Assembly: GCA_030762895.1 (NCBI GenBank)
Contig: CM061068.1
Location: 78,207,228 to 78,271,227 of the forward strand
Source: Sophora flavescens
Lineage: Eukaryota > Streptophyta > Magnoliopsida > Fabales > Fabaceae
Length of the DNA: 64,000 bases
Direction: 5' to 3'
Below are positions 11,556 through 23,399 of the stretch, in pieces. Position 1 is the first letter of the stretch. The number at the start of each line of letters is the position of its first letter. The notes beneath the pieces are model-generated. The model worked only from the letters and a program-made list of their open reading frames with translations, was not told where the DNA came from and searched no databases. The position numbers and the translations under genes were made by a program.

Positions 11556-12259
11556 GGGTGTGTTTAGATGAGGTATTTGTAGAGGGTGAAGTATTTTAAG
11601 AGTGTAATTAAAATACTTCACTCTAAAATACTTTGTTTGGATATTAAATATGAAGGATTTTAGAAATCAATGGAATTTATGGGGATATTTTGTTTAAGGT
11701 AAATTTGAGAAATTTGAAATATCTTCTAAAGAGGTGGTATTTTGAAATTTCCTCTCTCTACTCATGTGTCACCTACCATCGACAATGACCCCCGGACACC
11801 CGGTGGGGGTGTCGGCCCCCCGAGCACCCAATGGGGGGGGTGCCGGCCCTCGAACCTCGTTTCGGGGGCGTAGGCCCCGGACACGTGTGTGTGTGTGGGG
11901 GTGGGGGTGGGGGGGACACCCCGGTACGGGGGCTCCGGCCCTCGGACATCTGGTTGGCGCCCCTCTTCCGGGTGTGCGGGGGACCGACGCCCCTCCACCG
12001 GGTCCGGCCCCCGGATACTTGTTGCTCGGGGCACCGGCCCCCAGACAATGGAAATCCCAATTTTTTAAATGAATATTAAAAAAAATATATGTAATTGAAG
12101 ACAATTGAAATGCTTTATCCAAACAAAGAATTTAAAATACATGATATTTGAACATCCAAACAAAGTATTTTCAAAATGAAAGTAATTCAATTGAAGTAAT
12201 TAAATTGTCTTGTATTTCAAATTCCCTGGAATTTTGAAATATCCCATCCAAACGCACAC
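11556..12259. mobile_element. MITE-like inverted-repeat element
   Basis: The left end is GGGTGTGTTTAGATGAGG and the right end, on the minus strand, is AGTGTGCGTTTGGATGGG. The arms share words such as AAAGTATTTT and ACAAAG and can pair imperfectly. No clear TSD could be read. The centre is a GC-rich minisatellite, described separately. Confidence 0.6.
11773..12050. repeat. GC-rich minisatellite in the MITE-like element
   Basis: Degenerate units around GGGGGTGCCGGCCCCCGGACAC repeat about six times, with a (GT)n and G-run stretch near 11885-11910. All frames on both strands stay open because stop codons are rare in such composition, so the ORFs here are not genes. Confidence 0.75.
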
Positions 12260-13184
12260 TTAGAGCATTGTTTTAGGAATCAATAAATGAAATTTTATAT
12301 AGGAAATAATGTATTTATCATTTTGACAAGTGTTACATTTATTTTACCGATACAAAATTTCTTTTTGAAGATTCCTTATCCTTATGACACTCATTAGTAA
12401 AACCCTTAAGATAATTAAACATGGCAATCGGATATATATAGACACTCACGCACACAAAGGCTATTATTGGAGCGATTAGAAATTAACAATATCAATATTT
12501 TATCAGGAAAGGTTAAGTTTCTATAAATATATTTGGAGCGATTGAAAGATCAATTACAAATGAGAGCGCAACACTTGTTCCAATATCTTGGTAATAATTT
12601 GGCTTCAAATCTAGTAATAAACTATCAAAGACTACATACCATAGCACTTTATTGTTTATCATAATCCACAAAATGACACCGTCTCCTCTCTGTAGTCCAT
12701 TTTCTTTGTAAAGCCTCAAATTTCAAGCGCAAATAATTTAGTATTGTTGTCCAATCTTTTGGGGTGGAACATTAAATTATTGCTTACGGAAAAGTCAATA
12801 TTCAAATATAAATGGGTTCTTTTAACAACATACCTAGCACGTTCAAATCCAATCTAAACGGAAAAATTAAAATTCAATCAAATCGAATAAGTTTGGACTT
12901 CTAATTTAATTTTTTAAAAACTGGTTGGATGGAGTCGATTTTCAGATTAAATTTATAAAATCAAATCAATTCAATCAATATCAATTAATATGATATAAAT
13001 ATTTATTTGTTATTAAATTTATATTTTTATTAATATAGTAACTCTAGTTTGTCACACACTTCTCCTACTTTATGGGATCAAACATTATTTAGATATGTAA
13101 AGTGTCTTTGAGCCTGTTTGTTTACTATTTTTGAAAACAGACTTTTTGTGTTCAATAATTCAATAATCCCAAAAAAAAAACTTG
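12260..13184. other. AT-rich spacer, nothing recognised
   Basis: No supported gene or element boundary. There are short AT-rich repeats only (for example AATCAAATCAATTCAATCAATATCAAT near 12960). Confidence 0.4.
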
Positions 13185-13403
13185 TTTGATAAAGAGTAAT
13201 GTTATTTGTGTAACACCCCTTGGCCATTACTTTGTAACACGTGCGGAAATAAAATTAAAAATAATCTTGTTGGTTGCTTTCGGAAAATAAGTTTTTCTTA
13301 GGTTATAATCATGTCTCAAAAATGGTGATAAAATTGTTTCCTTATCTTTTCTTTTCGACAACCACAACAATAACGTAAATATAACCGTGTGTGTATAAAG
13401 GTA

Positions 13404-14110
13404 TGGCATTTAAAGAATGGTGAGTTGATCAAAACAGAGTTACCACCAAATAGCTCTTTCCAACTCCCAGGTATCAATGGTCCCTTTACCAAAAAACCCA
13501 TCATTGCTGCTCCTTTCAAGAATAAGAATCCTGATGAGGCAATATCAGCAATGGACATAAGCAAACTTATGGAGCAATCCAATTATACCAACAAATACCT
13601 TCAAGTGTTAGGAGAATACTTAATCAAAAAAGATGCAACCACCATTGCATCTACTTCGGGAATTAAGAAGGATATTCCCTTAGAAAAACCCTTGTTCAAA
13701 CCTTTTAAGATGAATAAGAAGATCAGAGAAAGTTTGCTTCTTCTTCAACCCAATATAAAAAAGGAAAAACAAGAATTTGTGGAGAAACTAGAAGAAAGAC
13801 TGAAACAACTAGTTGTTCCAGATTCTCCATCGGATAATCAAGAAGAAAGACCTTCAAGAGACAAAGGTTCGATTATCAATGTCATCAATGAAGACGGCTC
13901 AGAAACGGAATCTGCGGCTAGTACCTCCAAAACCAATCCTCCAGATAAACCTCCAATCAATATCAATCATGTTCTTACCCAATCTTGGAGGCAACCCTCA
14001 AAACTTTATTATCCTAGAGCAACTCCCCCGGATATGCTCTTTGAGGAAAAAACTCCCAACTTTAGGAGTTTCAATGCTAACAACATCTATGAATGGAACA
14101 TAGATGGTCT
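13404..14110 (+). pseudogene. Endogenous caulimovirid fragment, polyprotein N-terminal region
   Basis: A long open frame without a viral start codon runs from the LTR boundary to about 14110, then loses similarity. Its C-terminal part, with PRATPPDMLFEE and YEWNIDGLS, resembles the region upstream of protease and RT in plant pararetrovirus (Caulimoviridae) polyproteins as found in endogenous copies. Before it lies a Lys/Glu-rich linker. It is truncated at both ends and joined directly to an inverted RT fragment, so it cannot encode a working product. Genus is not resolved. Confidence 0.7.
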
Positions 14111-14114
14111 ATCA

Positions 14115-14614
14115 GCAAATTCGATTGCTCTGCTGATAGGAATAATAGTTCCTTGGAAAATGTTATGACCAAGAAATCTAATCTTAGTTTGGAAAAGATC
14201 AATTTTGGTTTTAGACACAGCTAAACCATTCCTTTTGATCACACTTATAAAGATCCTGACATGTTTGAAGTGTTGATCGATAGATTGAGAAAAGACTAAA
14301 ACATCATCAAGATAGACGATTGTAAAGTCTGTATAAGGATTGAAGATCTCATTCATAATTCTCTGGAATTCTGAAGGAGCATTTTTGAGGCCAAAAGGCA
14401 TAACATTCCATTCGTAATGCCCAAAGGGAACAGTGAACGCTGTTTTGTAACGGTCACTTTCTTTGACTTCTATCTGGTAGTAACCTGATTTCATGTCAAA
14501 TTTTGAAAATATTTTTGCCGTACTTAGGCGGTTAAGCAAATCCCTTTTGTTAGGAATTGGATACCTGATCCACCTAAGAGCTTGGTTTAAAGGTTTATAA
14601 TTGATAACTAGGCG

Positions 14615-14617
<3 letters not shown>
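14115..14617 (-). pseudogene. Endogenous caulimovirid reverse transcriptase fragment
   Basis: The minus strand encodes part of a reverse transcriptase. Visible motifs are INYKPLN, FDMKSGYYQI, FGLKNAPSEFQ and the catalytic YLDD box, followed by KIRFLGHNI. The family is recognised as pararetroviral rather than Ty3/gypsy by these motifs. Protease upstream and RNase H downstream are missing. It is abutted tail-to-tail to the plus-strand fragment at about 14110 and bounded on the other side by a TA/CA microsatellite. It is a fossil and not a functional virus. Confidence 0.8.

Positions 14618-14690
<73 letters not shown>
14618..14690. repeat. (TA)n(CA)n microsatellite at viral boundary
   Basis: A run of TA dinucleotides followed by a run of AC dinucleotides directly borders the caulimovirid RT fragment. 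The other border (13385-13400) is a short GTGTGTGTATA. Open frames across it are not coding. Confidence 0.9.
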
Positions 14691-15311
14691 TGTTTTCACA
14701 CCTAGGTCTTTATAAGTATAGGTCCCTTTATTGAATTGAAAACAACAACATATCATAAATAAAACCTAAGCTGATCATATCTATAATACAGACATAATAG
14801 TAGCAAGTAAACGCCGACATGCTCCGAACTACGGGAACTTCTTCTTGTAGTCATCAAGTCCCTTGAGTGGTTCATCTAGACTTATATAAATATATGCACA
14901 AGTAGAGAAGCCAACAATAAAACATGCGAGAGTGAGAAACCAATATATGGATTTAACTCGACAACTACATGCGCGACACAACAAAAACATATACACACAT
15001 GCATTTCCATAAGTAAACAAGTAGTCTATCATTGGGTTTCATACCCGATCACAGTCTTTTGAAAAAAAAATTGCACGAGCACTTCAATATTCAGGCTCTA
15101 ATTTAATACTTAATCTCTAGAGACCCCAACACCAAATAAATGAGTTGATCACGCTCAATTGTCAAGTATATTAGGCACAATGTGGCATGGAATACCATTC
15201 GACACCATACATAACAACGTAGCCCAGATACCCTATTAAGGTATCAGACATAGGACGTGGCATGAATACTCTATCATTAAGGCATCATACATAACAACGT
15301 AGCCCAAATAC
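14691..15311. other. Outer LTR sequence between viral and hAT insertions
   Basis: Part of the outer solo LTR. At 15180-15310 it has tandem words such as TAAGGTATCAGACATAGGAC that resume after the hAT element at 16685-16810, showing that the hAT interrupted this tract. No coding region. Confidence 0.6.
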
Positions 15312-16684
15312 TAGAGTTGTCAAAATAGACCCGACCCGACGGGCCAGCCCGTTTAGCCCGATATAAATGACGGGCTGGGTTACAAAAAATAGAGCCCAGT
15401 TAAATTTTGGCCCGGCCCGGCCCGAAAAACTGTTGGCCCATCATTATCTAGCCCGAAACGGGCCGGGCCGGCCCGCTGGCCCGAATTGCTTCAAATTTTT
15501 TAACAAAAAAAATTAAATACCAAAAACAAATAAACATTTTGAAAGTTAAAATGAAGATTGTGAAAGAGGAAAAAAGATTTATGAATTTTTAGAGCCATTT
15601 TATGAAATCACCAAAATGTTTTCCGGTTCTAAATATCCTACATCCAATTTGTATTTCATGCAAATATGGAAGATTGAGGTTCTATTGAAAAATAGTAGAT
15701 CAAGTCAAGATTATGTGATTAGTGATATGGCTTTAAGAATGATGGAAAAGTTTGATAAGTATTGGAATGAGTGTAGCACAATTCTTGCTTTAGGATGTGT
15801 TCTTGATCCTAGGTTGAAGTTGTGAATGCTTAAATATGCTTACTCTAAACTTTATTCCAACAAACTCTTGGTTGATGAGAAATTGAGTGTTGTGAAGAAT
15901 GCTTTGTATGAACTTTTTAAACATTATGCCAACAATGTGGAAGTTCATACTTCTATGATGGATGCAAGTACTTCCACTCAAACTTATCAAGAAGGGACAA
16001 GTATTTCAACATTACCAGCAGACTATGATGTAAGTTATTATACTTCAATAAACTTATTCATCTTTCATTTATTGTATGTAATTATTCATAGGTTCTTTCA
16101 TCTTTCAACTCTCTTTTGCTTAATGCCCTTGCTTTATGTCCTTGATGCCATCTTAACTATTTCAATTTTGATTACTTGTTTTGTTCTTTTAGTAATTATT
16201 TGATAGGAATTTGAAGCAGAAGAGAGTAAAGAAACTTTGTTGAATGGAAAATCTGAACTTAACCTCTACTTGGAAGAATCAAAACTTGTGGGTTACAAGG
16301 ATTTAGATGTTTTAGATTATTGGAGGGATAATAGTCGTAGATTTCCTGATTTAGGAAGGATTATCTGTATGTTTTTTTATGACGATGGATATTTATTATA
16401 ACTATGGTACATTTCCTATGTTAATTCATAAGTCATAACCATATGAATGGAATGGTAATGAAATTTTCTAGTTAATAAAACGAATTTTAAAAAACAATAA
16501 AAATAATTTTAAAAAAATGTTATCGACCCATGGGCCAGCCCGTTTGGCCCGCAGCCCGCATAGGACTGGGCTGGGAAATTAGCAGCCCAGTTGATTTTTG
16601 GCCCAACCCAGCCCAGCCCGAATCGCCTTTAACCCGAACGGGCCCGGTCCGAATGGGCTGGGCCAGCCCGTTTTGACACCTCTA
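15312..16684 (+). mobile_element. Truncated hAT element
   Basis: The ends are TAGAGTTGTCAAAATAG on the left and, on the minus strand, TAGAGGTGTCAAAACGGGC on the right. The termini are rich in GGCCCGGCCC, as in many plant hAT elements. The flanks are CCAAATAC (15304-15311) and CCGAATAC (16685-16692), an 8-bp TSD with one mismatch. It is 1.37 kb, far shorter than an autonomous element, and keeps only the C-terminal part of the transposase. Confidence 0.85.
15577..16401 (+). pseudogene. hAT transposase, C-terminal part
   Basis: The frame from about 15577 carries FLEPFYEITKMFSGSKYPTS, then MEKFDKYWNE and LDPRLKL, the end of the RNase-H-like core of plant hAT transposases. A TGA at 15823-15825 stops it, and the frame then continues (KYAYSKLYSN). 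A likely intron runs from 16030 (GTAAGT) to 16206 (ATAG). After it, ELNLYLEES and VLDYWRDNSRRFPDLGRI form the hAT dimerisation domain, ending in a stop at 16399-16401. The zinc finger and most of the catalytic core are absent. It is defective. Confidence 0.8.
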
Positions 16685-17130
16685 CCGAATACCCTATCGT
16701 TAAGGTATCAGACATAGGACGTGGCATGAATACCCTATCATTAAGGCATCAAACATAACAATGTAGCCCGAATACCCTATCGTTAAGGTATCAGACATAG
16801 GACGTGGGCACGTCTTCCAATGATTGCATATAAAACATTTCGTTCTTGTCATTTCTCTATGTTCATTCTTCTTTTGTCGAAGCTCAAAATGGCTTACGAC
16901 TATTCGTAATTTTTTTAACGTGATAGATTTCTCAACATTAACATAGGACACGAAGTCCGAATGCTCAATCACAAAACCTTAGACCTTGAAATCAGTCTTA
17001 GGTTCGTGGTGATAAAAAAATAATATTCACTATTAACAACGTTCATCACAACATGTAACAACGGTACAACGTGTAACAACGTGACATGGATCAAAGATCT
17101 TCGTGCTTGTAATTAAGACGCCAGTATCAC
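16685..17130. other. Outer LTR sequence between hAT and chromovirus LTR
   Basis: Continuation of the outer LTR with two copies of the TATCGTTAAGGTATCAGACA word. No gene is seen. Confidence 0.5.
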
Positions 17131-17865
17131 TGTAACGCCCTTCGTTACATTAGTAATCGAAAATAATTTCAATAAAAATCCTTCGAAACATTTAATTAAA
17201 ATATACAAGTCATAAAAACTTCGCAAATTAATTGAGTGCGAATATACCTTACATTAATTAAAATAGTAATAAAGTATCCGAAGTAATAATATAATAAAAA
17301 TTCATACATCCAAATATAACCAAAAGCCTCAAAACCGGGCGTCTACTAATAAACCCAACGATAAATAAATAAACGTGTCTGTCCACATACGACTCCGCAT
17401 TTAAGAAAATACTAACCAAACTAAAAATGACAAAGAAAATTCACTAAGTCTTCAAGCCGCTTCAATCTCAAAGGTGTCGTCCTCGTGCTCTGAAAACAAC
17501 ACTTTTAATGAGATATAATCCCAGTGAATAAAAACAAGTTCTAACAATATTTTCGAAAATAGTATTGTTCTCAGTAATATGTAGAAGGAAAAAAAAACAT
17601 CCATGGTACCCGCTAATTTTCAAAATGATATAACTCAAAATGTCTTCATAAATTAAAGAATAAATATTAATCTTATGAAATTCATGTATAAGACGTAACA
17701 CCATCAAAATAAATAATTCGATCCACATAATATAAGTAAAATCATTCGGAGGACGTCTCTCGTGTCCAATCAATCTCAATGTATATCCAAATCTCTTTTA
17801 TTTAATTACCAAAAATTTAAGTATATGAGCTCATGACAAATGGAATGGCGTCCCATCACCTTTCC

Positions 17866-18300
17866 CTTCCCAAAAGGAAGTATCTATAACGGGTCTTCCC
17901 CTTCCCAAAAGGAGGTATCTATCTTCCCCTCTAACGAGGAGGTATCTATCTTTCCCTCTAACGAGGATGTATCTGTCTTCCCCTCCCTAGAATGAGGTAT
18001 CTGTCTTCCCCTCTAATGAGGAGGTATCTATCTTCCCCTTCCCAGAAGGAGGTATCTGTCTTCCCCTCTAAGGAGGAGGTATCCGTCTTCCCCTCTAGTG
18101 AGGAGGTATCTCTCTTCCCCTTCCTAGAAGGAGGTATCTACCTTCCCCTCTAATGAGGAGGTATCTATCATCCCCTCTAACGAGGATGTATCTATCATCC
18201 CCTTACCAGAAGGAGGTATCTGTCTTCCCCTCTAATGAGGATGTATCTTTCATCCCCTTTAACGAGGAAATCATTCCTCTAACGAGGAGGTATCCATCAT
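17866..18300. repeat. CTTCCCCT...GGAGGTATCT minisatellite in solo LTR
   Basis: About a dozen short units of the type CTTCCCCTCTAACGAGGAGGTATCTAT, with variants CCCAGAAGGAGG. Each unit holds a small inverted repeat (CCTC...GAGG). The + oriented relatives have a shorter, degenerate version near 56030-56165. Confidence 0.8.
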
Positions 18301-18451
18301 CCCATATATCTTAACAATCACAAAAATCATAATTCAGAATCATATTTTGGGCATATATCATAACCCCGGGTCATGATATATGACCTCATATGTCAATCTC
18401 AATGATATAGCGTCATGACAAGACAACACTATAACATCACAAAATCAATTA

Positions 18452-18456
18452 ATAAT

Positions 18457-18513
<57 letters not shown>
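18452..18513. repeat. (AT)n microsatellite
   Basis: About 30 AT dinucleotides inside the solo LTR. Confidence 0.95.
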
Positions 18514-18516
<3 letters not shown>

Positions 18517-19676
18517 CACACCAATTCGTGAATTCCACGTTACAAAGCCTTTTGTTCAATTTCAAAATAAATTACAGCCATGCAATTTTATTTTTAAGCT
18601 ATACGTACATATATAAACCAAAGAGAGGCTTCATACCAATTCTCGCTTCAATAGGTTCATTAACGTAAGTTTGTGAATGTCTAGGGAACAAAGATTTTCA
18701 CAACAAACAATATTATACCTAAGCAAACAAATTCAGTCATTTAGATGCTATACCCAGTATATTTAAAATTCAAAAGCCTAGAAGACTGCTAATCCCAAAT
18801 TCTTCATATTAATAACACAATAAAAATTACATCCTTCAAGAAATCATTCCAATCTAACATTTAATCACACAATTTAAAATATTGAACATTTAATCATTGG
18901 AAACTCCCTAAATTCATCATTTGGTTTCAAACCCCAAAATTTATTGTACCATGGAAGGGTGAACAAAGATGTTTTTACTCACCTCTTGAAGACCTTCAAA
19001 AGCTTCAAAATTAAGGGAAGAGCTAGTCCTTCACCACAAAAAACTTCCTTCTTTTCGTTAATATTTTTTGGTCTGTGTGTGACTCCCTATTCGTTACTAA
19101 ATTCAACAATTGGCACTGCTCTTTCTTTTATTTCCCTTGTCTGGCTGTGCCGTTTCGTTACGTGAGTGAGAGAAAGAGGAGTTATAAACTTATATAGCCA
19201 TGTGAATATCAACTAGGTTTCCTCATAGCATTAGGTTTCTTTTCTTTCTTTCTTTTTCCTACCTTTAATATTGTTGCGGGACCCACTGACCTTTATTATT
19301 AGATGAATGAAAGGAAAGGCAATCTAGCCCTGACGTGAGGAGTCATTCACCTTAACATACATGTCTATATAATTTTGTTTCCATTTTCATTCTTTGTTTC
19401 CATTTTTTTAACCCAAAAGAATCCTCATTAATATTACATCTCCTAATTGTTTTTCACACAAAGCTAAACATGCTCACTTCCTATACGAGAAATCCAAAAA
19501 TGGATGGTGGTTCATGGCTTTTTCTTCTCTCTCTTTTTTTAATCTAAATTTTGTATTTATTTAAAAATATTAAATAATTCCAATAAATTGTTATACTAAT
19601 AGTTTTCTACGCTAAGCCTTATAACAGCTTAATCTTTTCATTAAAATAATTTATATTGTAATTTTGGGATGTTACA

Positions 19677-21538
19677 ATCACGACGTCTCGGATACTAGGT
19701 TTACGTTAATACTGTTTTCGTTCGGGGAAATACAAAATCAAAACAAAACTTCTGAAACTTATCCAAGTTGTCGGAAATAACCCGTTGTATAAAACTATTT
19801 TACAAAAATACATTTACGTTGAAAATTCGTTTTACAAAATCATCAAAATCACTTGAAATTCATTTTCTTTCATAAAATTAATATTTTGAACTTGAAAATA
19901 TTACTTTGATACAAATTCTCTATTTTAACTAATATTACCATTTTTAGTAATCCTACCGTAAACATTATCGAAATTGTCCGACGTTTGATGTTTTAAAAAC
20001 GTTTTAAGTCCAATTATGACTTTTCTAGTAAAATAATTTTTCTAACACCATAATAAAATTATTTTCGAAACTTATTTTCTTAAAATAACATTTTCTATTA
20101 TTTAGAAATTTCTTACGTATAAACTAGCAGTGTAAAAATATTTTCACGGTTACGTCCTCAGTATGACTCATAAATTGTTTTTACACTAATAAATCATCAA
20201 AATAATAATATTTCTCAACATTTCTTATTTTTTCCAAATAATTTTTTTCATCAATATTATATTTCAATATTTCTCCATTAAACATTGAATATAATTTTTA
20301 AAACTTCTTAAAGCTTTTATCTGGTTAATTGATTAGGCACTGACAACTGTCATGATTTTCAAACGACAATCAATGACAACATCATAATAATATTCCCAGG
20401 CAGATCATTCATCACAATATTATAATATTTAACTGCAAGTAAATACTTAACCGCAGATAAATAACACAACTTATAATCAGTTAAGCAAAAACACAACAAC
20501 CACAGATAAATATATAGACCAAACAGATAGCATGTAGCCATCGAAAAATCCCTCAGGCAATCTCCTCTTACCTATTGAAGATTCAAGTTTCGATTAATAA
20601 TCAATAACGGCGACACACGTACAAGGCACACGTCTTTATCCTTCAACAAACCACAACTCAATCAATCAAAATCAACCAAATACAATCACCTAAACTCTAA
20701 GGTTAGGTTACAGCCTCAATAGGGTTTTGTGACTAAAAATTTCTAAAATTCTTAAGTCCTTGGATTAATGGTCCTAAGTACTTCAAACACATGATTATGA
20801 ACCAAAACCCAACAAGTGAAACAAAATCCCCTAACTCCACAAAGAGTAAAGTTTCGGCCATGACATGAAAATATGAGCTAGGGATTTGATTTTGATACAA
20901 CACTTTGGATTCAACATATACATGGTATGAAAAGATGAAATCCAAGTTCATTTACCAAAGAAATCAAACAAAATCTCCTCCGCCCACCTATACATAGGTT
21001 CGGCCTTCAATGGAAAAGTGAGGAGGAAATGTTTGTTTGATTCAAACTCTTGGATATACAATATAGACATGAACACAAGATCATAGAAATTGGTTTCACA
21101 TTTTTAGGATTTTTCTATGATTTTCTATGAATTTTCAACGTTTCTAGATCTAAAATTGGAAAAAAATGAATAAGACATTGAATCATGAAAATATCTGATG
21201 AACATAGTATTTAATGATGATGAGGATCAAGGATTACCTCTTGGAAATGGAAAAAGTACAAGGAATCACTAAGTTGCTTCACAAATCAAGCTTATGAAAC
21301 TTAAGAGATTTTGGAGAAAATGGTGAAAGCTTGGTGAAGAAGATGAACATGGCCTTAAATAGAAGTGAGAATGGGCTCCTTGGGGTGCTTAGACCGTGGG
21401 GTTTGAGGGACAAAAGGGTCTAAAGCTTAATTTTCTAGGGATAAAATTGTAATCTTGCACAATGACATTTTTGTAGTTAAAACCAACCTTAAGGATAAAA
21501 TTGTAAAATCCACTAAATGTCATCATTACTAAGGTGAG
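19677..21538. other. Outer LTR sequence before Athila-like element
   Basis: AT-rich LTR body. Words near 20780-21010 (GTTTCGGCCATGAC, ATAGGTTCGGCCTTCAATGG) reappear in similar order at 62900-63220, so this LTR and the one at 53628 onward are related. No coding region. Confidence 0.55.
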
Positions 21539-23225
21539 TGATGAATGTGATTCCACATCATCTTTGTCTATCATTTTGCATGCATTTTCATGTAGTTTAG
21601 GCATTTTAAATTAGATTTTAGGTTAATTTTCCTTTGGAACGGGTAAGGCGGTTTTCGTGTGTTGTTTTGCAGATGTCAAGGGTAAATTGCTCAAGATCAA
21701 CCATGATGAAGTTTGGATGAAGATGGAGCTTTAAAACTGAAGAAAATGAGCCAAACAGAGCCCATCACGGCCTAGCCGTGATGCCCATCACGGCCATGAT
21801 CGAGCAAAACTGAAAAAGAACAAAGGTCAAGTCGAGTCTGCATCACGGCCTAGCCGTGATAGCCATCACGGCCGTGACCCAAAACCAACACAAGTCGGAA
21901 GCTGTCGGGGCCAGGCCATGATGGCCATCACGCCGTGATGACCATCACGGCCAGGCGCGTGATGAGCATCACGCCATGACAGGCACCAACCGGTGAAGAA
22001 TTTTCAAGGCAGAATCCGTCACGGCCAGGCCGTGATAGCCATCACTACCGTGACGCGTATTACTTGGCTCAGAAGTAACATAATTGGATCTAATTTGAGT
22101 TGGATTAGGACTCTAACTGCTCAATTCTATAAATAAGGGACCAGGCAGAGGCAGAAATCATCAGACCTTTGGGGCTACTACTCTAGGCATAGATTTAGGA
22201 TCTCTTCTCCTCTTCTCCTCTCTTCTCTTTTCTGATTTTTATTATGTTGTCAACCCAGCTTGTCATCTCCATGGCAAGACTGGAGTAGTAGCTTATTTTC
22301 TAGGGACTAGGGCTCTGCCCGAGGCATGTAAATGATGTTAATTTGATGTTGAAACCATTGTTGATTTCATAGTTGTTTTAGATCTGATTTCTAGTGTGTT
22401 AATCACTCATAAATTTCGGCAACCGTTTATTTACGTGACATAGACGTTCTAAGGAGGAACCTAGCGGTGAACTTAGGATTTCTAGGGTGATTCACTCGTA
22501 AAGCCCGGCAGCCACTAGTTTGTGAGATGTGAATGATCCAAGGAGGAACCTAGCGGTGAACTTAGGTTATTTGCATGACCGAGACATTTCAAGGAGGAAC
22601 CTAGCGGTGAACTTGGGTGTCGGACCTATAGAAGTCAGACTTGGGACTGAAATCACGAGAGTTAGAAGCCGTCCCTCGAGGAGCAACGAGTTGTCACAGA
22701 ACGCAAAGGGTCCAATCTGGGATCGACTACCACGAGAGTAGGGGTCGGGTCAATTGGGCACGGCTTTTGTAACCCGAGAGGGAGCTTAAGCTATTAGAGG
22801 ATAAACTCGCCTTCAAGGCAATTTCGGTAATCAACAAAGGTAAATCAGATTAGCAACATAAACAACCTCAAAGGTAACCCAAATCCCTAGGAACCCATTT
22901 AAATCGAAAACCCCAAAAACATTTGTTTTCTGCTCATCTATCTTTTAAAATTCAAATTCAAAAACCCTTTTTACAAAACCCTCTCATACAGTTCAGATTC
23001 AATCGATTCGAAATTAATTGTGATTCGGGAACACAGTCTCTGTGGGTTCGATATCTTTTATTACTTGACGGCAGTCCGGTACACTTGCCGGATACGCACG
23101 AGCGACATCAAGTTTTTGGCGTCGTTGCCGGGAACACAGTCTCTGTGGGTTCGATATCTTTTATTACTTGACGGCAGTCCGGTACACTTGCCGGATTCGC
23201 ACGAGCGTCGACTGACGCCGCATCA
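21539..23225 (+). repeat. 5' LTR of Athila-like element
   Basis: It begins TGATGAATGTGATTCC and ends GCCGCATCA just before the PBS. The palindrome array lies at 21757-22061 and the TATA box (TATAAATA) at 22128-22135. A segment with AGGAGGAACCTAGCGGTGAAC occurs several times at 22450-22620. Near the 3' end a block is duplicated and contains a relic PBS (23109-23133). Confidence 0.9.
21757..22061 (+). promoter_or_regulatory. Palindrome array in U3 of 5' LTR
   Basis: It alternates TCACGGCCTAGCCGTGA (17 bp) and TCACGGCCGTGA (12 bp) or decayed forms, separated by TGCCCA-like linkers. The last palindrome ends about 70 bp upstream of the TATA box. A role as protein binding sites is inference from symmetry and position. 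Compared with the 3' LTR this copy has lost about one unit and carries several degenerate sites. Confidence 0.7.
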
Positions 23226-23231
23226 AGTTTT

Positions 23232-23248
23232 TGGCGCCGTTGCCGGGG
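23232..23248 (+). other. Primer binding site (tRNA-Asp)
   Basis: TGGCGCCGTTGCCGGGG is complementary to the 3' end of plant tRNA-Asp (CCCCGGCAACGGCGCCA) and begins six bases after the LTR. This primer is usual for Athila-type elements (family knowledge). Confidence 0.9.
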
Positions 23249-23399
23249 ACTGTGCCTTTTCGAATCTCAATTCAAATTTTGAATTGATTTTTCTGGACCT
23301 TTTCTTTTTGTTTGATTTTTATTTCTGAAATTTAAAAAAAAAAAAAATCAAAAATTAAAAAAAAAAAATTTCTTTTCCTTCTATTGTATCCATCTCTCT

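Larger units (their letters stand above)
17131..19676 (-). mobile_element. Solo LTR of the chromovirus family
   Basis: It starts TGTAACGCCCTTCG and ends GGGATGTTACA, flanked by ATCAC at 17126-17130 and 19677-19681, a perfect 5-bp TSD. On the minus strand it matches the LTRs at 54830-56941 and 60238-62361. Shared words include GAGCACGAGGACGA and TTTTGAGGCTT...TTATTTGG. It lacks PBS, coding region and second LTR, so it arose by LTR-LTR recombination. It is longer than its relatives because of a minisatellite (17866-18300) and an (AT)n run. Confidence 0.9.

Noticed and set aside
11764..12122. Overlapping Pro/Gly-rich ORFs on both strands
   Set aside because: They come from the GC-rich minisatellite, in which stop codons are rare in every frame.
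13389..14168. Host protein of 259 aa
   Set aside because: The frame has no ATG at its start, matches a caulimovirid polyprotein region and is joined to an inverted viral RT fragment.
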